From assembly GCA_040771825.1 (NCBI GenBank), contig JAXGZG010000002.1:186001-250000 (forward strand): DNA of 64,000 nucleotides, read 5' to 3'. Origin of the DNA: JAXGZG01 sp040771825. Its GTDB lineage: Bacteria > Bacillota > Sulfobacillia > Fermentithermobacillales > Fermentithermobacillaceae. Numbering within the stretch: the first letter of the stretch is position 1; every line of letters begins with the position of its first letter. A program made the translations under genes and the position numbers. Below are positions 60,753 through 64,000 of this stretch, in pieces. The notes below the pieces were generated by a model, which saw only the letters and a program-made list of their open reading frames with translations, did not search any database and had not been told where the DNA came from.

Positions 60753-61418
60753 TTATTCTGGGTCTTCCTCTCGGTCTAAGTGCGTCTTTTCCAAAAGCGT
60801 CACCACAACGCGGCGAAAAGGCTCCTGGCCTTCACTGTGGGTGGCAATGTCCGGTTCATCTTGAAGAGTCACGTGAACCACCCTCCGGTCCCGAGCATCC
60901 ATCGGTTCCATGACTACCCTCTTGCCCATGCGCCTGACGCGCCTAGCTGTACTCTTGGCCCAACCGGCAAGCTCGCGCTCCCGGCGCTTCCTATACCCGG
61001 CGGCATCAACAAACACCCGCTTAACTGGGCCACGCCCGTTGCCGCTTGCTATGCTGGCCAAGAACTCCAGGGATTTGAGAGTCTCTCCACGCCTACCAAT
61101 GAGGATGCCCATGTTTTCGCCCACAACGTTCAGGGTAACCGCATCTTTTGCGGTTAGAGTCTCAATGGACGCCTCGATACCCATTCTTTCCGCTACCCCA
61201 GACACGAATTCCTTTGCAAGTTCAGTTCTAGTTTTCTTCAGTGTCACTCTGACCTTGGCGTCCCTGCCCCCCAGAAGGCCTAAAAACCCCCGGGAAGCCT
61301 CCGCAAGGACCTCTACTGTAACCTCGTCCGCACCAACCCCAAGGTCCATAATCGCACTATCCAAGGCCTCTTGGACGGTGCGTCCTGTCTTTTCTACGCT
61401 ATTCTTGACGCTCTTCAT
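60753..61418 (-). CDS. jag: RNA-binding protein Jag (KhpB)
   Basis: 221 residues: Jag-N domain (VQEALDSAIMDLGVGADEVTVEVL, in parts), KH domain (NVVGENMGILIGRRGETLKSLEFLA), R3H domain (EPMDARDRRVVHVTLQ). RNA-binding partner of KhpA in Gram-positives, linked to cell elongation. Overlaps yidC by 4 bp. Confidence 0.95.
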   Translation of the reverse strand: MKSVKNSVEKTGRTVQEALDSAIMDLGVGADEVTVEVLAEASRGFLGLLGGRDAKVRVTLKKTRTELAKEFVSGVAERMGIEASIETLTAKDAVTLNVVGENMGILIGRRGETLKSLEFLASIASGNGRGPVKRVFVDAAGYRKRRERELAGWAKSTARRVRRMGKRVVMEPMDARDRRVVHVTLQDEPDIATHSEGQEPFRRVVVTLLEKTHLDREEDPE

Positions 61419-62056
61419 TTGGAAGCGGCTCCTTCAGGAGTTGCGGGATAACGCGGCACTACTAGGCGCTCCAGCAACCCTACCAAGTTAGCTGTAATAA
61501 TGTATACCGAGACCGCCGTAGAGTACCTGAAGGCAAAGAACGCCATCATCCCCAACATTAGTATTATCATGACGTTCTGATTTCCGGCCTGTTGCTGGCC
61601 GGAGCTCATGGACGGCGAGAACCGCATGGCCAGGTAGGTGCTTAGGATGGCTGCCAACACCAGGGGCAATGTGCCGGGCTTTCCCAGCTCAAGGCCTAGG
61701 AACGTTGCGGTCTTCAGAACCGGGTGGGCATCTAGGGACTTTATCATGGCGATGAGGATGGGGAACTGGATGGCCAAGCCGAGACAGCTGGAAAACGGGC
61801 TCACCTTGTGTTTCCGGTATAATTCCATAATCTCCATGTTCAGCCTATCGGGGTCATCCTTGTACTTCTTCTGAAGTTTGGTCTGCTCTGGTCCGATGAT
61901 GCTGAGGGCGTGGTTGGACCGAGCCTGCATGATGGTAAGAGGGAGCATGGCCAGGCGTACCACCACCGTCAGCCCCATAATCGCCACACCCCAGCTGCCG
62001 GTTACCCTATGCACGAAGTCTAATATCGCGATCATAGCGTTGGTTATGTATGACAT
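61415..62056 (-). CDS. yidC: Membrane protein insertase YidC (Oxa1 family)
   Basis: 213 residues from ATG 62056 with GAGGAGG upstream; the longer reading to 62299 runs through yidD and is rejected. Five membrane segments, with the conserved hydrophilic-groove Arg in VVVRLAMLPLTIMQ. Short for the family and without an obvious lipoprotein Cys signal at the N-terminus. Overlaps yidD by 13 bp. Confidence 0.94.
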   Translation of the reverse strand: MSYITNAMIAILDFVHRVTGSWGVAIMGLTVVVRLAMLPLTIMQARSNHALSIIGPEQTKLQKKYKDDPDRLNMEIMELYRKHKVSPFSSCLGLAIQFPILIAMIKSLDAHPVLKTATFLGLELGKPGTLPLVLAAILSTYLAMRFSPSMSSGQQQAGNQNVMIILMLGMMAFFAFRYSTAVSVYIITANLVGLLERLVVPRYPATPEGAASK

Positions 62057-62310
62057 TCCCCGAACCTCCTCGGCCTTGCGGGCCTTTCCCCTCGGGGGGG
62101 CGGCACAGGATCGTATCCTCCATAGGAGAAAGGATTGCATCGCAAGAGGCGCCACACGGCCAAGAGAAGACCCTTCATGGGCCCGTGGACTATTATGGCC
62201 TGCCTTGCGTATTGGGAGCATGTGGGATAGTACCTGCATGTCGGTCCCTTTAAGGGTGAAATGTAAGTCTGGTATATGCCTATGAGGAAGAGCAGGCACT
62301 TCTCAGCCAT
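62044..62310 (-). CDS. yidD: Membrane protein insertion efficiency factor YidD
   Basis: 88 residues. Family motif GIYQTYISPLKGPTCRYYPTCSQYA and the later WRLLRCNPFSYGGYDPVP. Amphipathic, membrane-associated. Overlaps rnpA by 8 bp and yidC by 13 bp. Confidence 0.96.
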   Translation of the reverse strand: MAEKCLLFLIGIYQTYISPLKGPTCRYYPTCSQYARQAIIVHGPMKGLLLAVWRLLRCNPFSYGGYDPVPPPRGERPARPRRFGECHT

Positions 62311-62632
62311 TTAGGAGTCCCATCCTCTTCAGCAGGTTCCTCATTGATTCCAACAATTCCCTAAAAGTGCTGTCAACGGAACCCCGCCTGACTATGAAAA
62401 CCACCTGGCCCTCTTTGGCCAGGTTTGGGAGGAAAAAGCGAAACGCTTCCTTCACCCTTCGCTTGAGCTTGTTGCGTACATGAGCCTTGCCAAGCCTTTT
62501 CGAGACACTGACGCCAAGCTTCATGCCAGGCTCTCCGGAAAGGTAATACAATACCAGATACCGGTTGCCTGCGGAACGGCCTTCCTCGTATACTCTACGA
62601 TACGATGGCGCAGGTATCCTTCCTGATACCAA
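62303..62632 (-). CDS. rnpA: Ribonuclease P protein component
   Basis: 109 residues. RVYEEGRSAGNRYLVLYYL, then the RNR-type motif GKAHVRNKLKRRVKEAFR. Assists the RNase P RNA in 5' tRNA maturation. A TTG at 62632 is the best start I see; the usual Arg/Lys-rich first residues are partly missing, so the N-terminus is not certain. Confidence 0.92.
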   Translation of the reverse strand: MVSGRIPAPSYRRVYEEGRSAGNRYLVLYYLSGEPGMKLGVSVSKRLGKAHVRNKLKRRVKEAFRFFLPNLAKEGQVVFIVRRGSVDSTFRELLESMRNLLKRMGLLNG

Positions 62633-62669
62633 GAAAAAGCCCCATTTCCCTGTACCTAACCGAACACAT

Positions 62670-62804
62670 CTAAACAGTAAGTGTCTTTCTACCTCTAGAG
62701 CGACGGCGAGTGATTATCTTTCTTCCGCCTCTGGTCGACATTCGGGCCAAGAAACCGTGGGTGCGCAGTCTCTTGCGGCGTTTTGGCTGATATGTTCGCT
62801 TCAT
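62670..62804 (-). CDS. rpmH: 50S ribosomal protein L34
   Basis: 44 residues, MKRTYQPKRRKRLRTHGFLARM and a basic tail. ATG 62804 with AGGAGGAG. First gene of the rpmH-rnpA-yidD-yidC-jag block, with the consensus promoter 53 bp upstream. Confidence 0.98.
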   Translation of the reverse strand: MKRTYQPKRRKRLRTHGFLARMSTRGGRKIITRRRSRGRKTLTV

Positions 62805-62856
62805 GGGCTGTTCTCCTCCTAATGACTTCTGGAACTTAACCCCAGGAGTCCAAGGC

Positions 62857-62885
62857 ATTATATCTTAGCACTAATTCAGTGTCAA
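62857..62885 (-). promoter_or_regulatory. Consensus promoter of the rpmH operon
   Basis: TTGACA (62880-62885), 17 bp, TATAAT (62857-62862) on the minus strand, a perfect match to the vegetative consensus. Confidence 0.92.
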
Positions 62886-63229
62886 TAAACCGCTCTTACC
62901 CAGGGATTCCCTTGTCCCAAGACCACATCCGCCGGCGCTTTCCGTACACTAGTTCCGTTGTCTACCAACCTGACCCCTGGTATAGTTTTCACCGAAAGGG
63001 ACACGGGGCACAAGAGGCAAACAGTATCAAAACCCGCCTCTCTTTGGAGTTTATCCACATCTGTTGATAAGTGTGTGTATAACCTGTGAGTTTTCTATAC
63101 GGCGGTTGCTAGGTTCCGACTCCAGGCCTATGACGGAATTCCTAGAGGAGCAGACCCACAGACAGGAGTTCGGCGCTTATGCATAGATGCATAACCAGTT
63201 GACATGGACATGAAACGGTGGTTTTGTGA
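62886..63229. other. oriC: Replication origin region with DnaA boxes (rpmH-dnaA intergenic)
   Basis: The 344-bp gap holds three close boxes: TTATCCACA (63051-63059, plus), TTATCAACA (63062-63070, minus) and TTATACACA (63074-63082, minus). An 18-bp inverted repeat of TTATGCAT lies at 63177-63194. No gene is seen. In Firmicutes with a bipartite origin more boxes would follow dnaA, beyond this window. Confidence 0.85.
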
Positions 63230-64000
63230 ATGACAAAGACTCTGGAAGAATACTGGGCCGCCGCCCTGAAAATAGCATCTGGGCGGCTAGCGGGTCCTAG
63301 CCTAAACTGGCTTAAGGACACAAGGCCCCAAAGCCTTCAGGACAACATATTGACCATTTCTCTGCCGAGCGAATTTGCCAAGAACTGGATAGAGTCGCAT
63401 TACCGGGAGGAACTTCAAAGCTCTTGGCGGGAAGCCTACGGGAGAACGTCTGACATCAGGTTCGCCGTGTCCGTCCAAGAAAAGGCTGTCCCCGGAGCGC
63501 TTTTCCCCATGGACGCTCACATGGCCCCTATTCGCAAGAAGAAGCCGGCAGAAGACATTTCCCAGTATATAAAGGGACTAAACCCCCGCTACAGTTTTGA
63601 GAACTTCATTGTGGGAGCATCAAACCGGTTTGCTCACGCCGCGGCGTACGCTGTCTCGGAGAATCCGGCCAAAACATACAACCCCTTGTTCCTTTACGGA
63701 GGCGTGGGGCTGGGGAAGACCCACCTGATGCAAGCCATCGCACACTACGTCCTAGCTCATCACCAGAATATGCGCGTCTCGTACGTATCCTCGGAGACTT
63801 TCACCAACGAGCTGATTTTGGCTATTCAGGAAGGAAACACCCAGGACTTTAGGAACCGCTACCGCGGCGTGGACCTTCTTCTCATCGACGACATCCAGTT
63901 CGTGGCCGGCAAAGACGCCACTCAGGAGGAGTTTTTCCATACCTTCGATGCTCTTCATCAGGCCTCGAAACAGATTGTCATCTCATCAGATCGCCCTCCC
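63230..64000 (+). CDS. dnaA: Chromosomal replication initiator DnaA (5' part; runs off the right edge)
   Basis: The first 257 codons. Domain I (LEEYWAAALKIASGRL), a short variable domain II, then the AAA+ domain opening NPRYSFENFIVGASNRFAHAAA with Walker A YGGVGLGKTHL (about residue 155-165) and Walker B LLLIDDIQF. ATG 63230 has only a weak GGTGG ribosome site; a GTG 2 bp upstream is out of frame. The DNA-binding domain IV lies past the edge. Confidence 0.96.
   Translation, partial: MTKTLEEYWAAALKIASGRLAGPSLNWLKDTRPQSLQDNILTISLPSEFAKNWIESHYREELQSSWREAYGRTSDIRFAVSVQEKAVPGALFPMDAHMAPIRKKKPAEDISQYIKGLNPRYSFENFIVGASNRFAHAAAYAVSENPAKTYNPLFLYGGVGLGKTHLMQAIAHYVLAHHQNMRVSYVSSETFTNELILAIQEGNTQDFRNRYRGVDLLLIDDIQFVAGKDATQEEFFHTFDALHQASKQIVISSDRPP

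Noticed and set aside
60869..60877. Second parS-like core TCACGTGAA inside jag
   Set aside because: Only the central bases match; the flanks differ and it lies in coding sequence.
63199..63227. TTGACA with TTTTGT as the dnaA promoter
   Set aside because: The -10 is very poor and the start would fall on or after the ATG; the real promoter is probably further upstream.
1..64000. CRISPR arrays, insertion sequences, prophage or integrase genes
   Set aside because: No regular repeats with spacers, transposase or integrase motifs were seen on either strand; the window looks like core chromosome.

Overview
The window is about 64 kb of chromosome from an endospore-forming member of the Bacillota (Firmicutes), most likely a Clostridia-like anaerobe of moderately high G+C. 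Evidence for this: the classic replication-origin order read leftwards from dnaA (rpmH-rnpA-yidD-yidC-jag-mnmE-mnmG-rsmG-noc-parA-parB) with a perfect parS site; RNA polymerase delta subunit next to pyrG; sporulation-linked genes (bofA, yyaC, a LonC-type protease); a SCIFF ranthipeptide pair (scfA-scfB), typical of Clostridia; a large-type SRP RNA with an Alu domain; and S-layer homology (SLH) proteins. A sigma-54-controlled lysine fermentation operon implies an amino-acid-fermenting anaerobe. I cannot name the genus.

Layout. 1-7.9 kb: cell-surface block on the minus strand (SLH S-layer protein with a long leader, small SLH protein, subtilisin-like S8 protease, S41 C-terminal processing protease cut by the window edge). 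8-11.5 kb: pyroglutamyl peptidase, PhzF-like protein, carboxyltransferase OadA. 11.6-13.7 kb: rpoE-pyrG. 13.8-22.8 kb: lysine degradation genes kdd-kamA-kamB-kamC-kamD-kamE with their sigma-54 activator; kamB is frameshifted. 22.9-25.8 kb: argS, a deleted agmatinase remnant, speE. 25.9-35 kb: envelope genes (class A PBP, HtrA, MurA, two M23/LysM proteins) and scfA-scfB. 35-39.9 kb: bofA, a DUF2508 gene, recR, ybaB, dnaX, SRP RNA, and six Ser/Arg tRNAs around tadA. 40-47.4 kb: FAD oxidoreductase, dnaB, lonC, rplI, a DUF2232 gene, rpsR, ssb, rpsF. 47.5-54 kb: DUF951, CvpA, an unassigned membrane/beta-propeller/TPR set, YkuS-like, yyaC, bactofilin, M23, alr. 54.2-64 kb: parS, the partition and tRNA-modification genes, the YidC/ribosomal-protein block, oriC and the start of dnaA.

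Nearly all genes lie on the minus strand, pointing away from the origin at the right end, so they are co-directional with replication of this arm. Exceptions are the PBP, one M23 protein, the YkuS-like gene and dnaA.

The least ordinary items are a near-consensus sigma-54 promoter that fixes the kdd start, the single-base kamB frameshift, an agmatinase remnant that keeps its start signal but lost its metal-binding core, the overlapping scfA-scfB pair, a perfect parS beside parB, TadA beside its probable tRNA substrate, a long leader and strong terminator on the S-layer gene, and an unassigned TPR/propeller/membrane operon.
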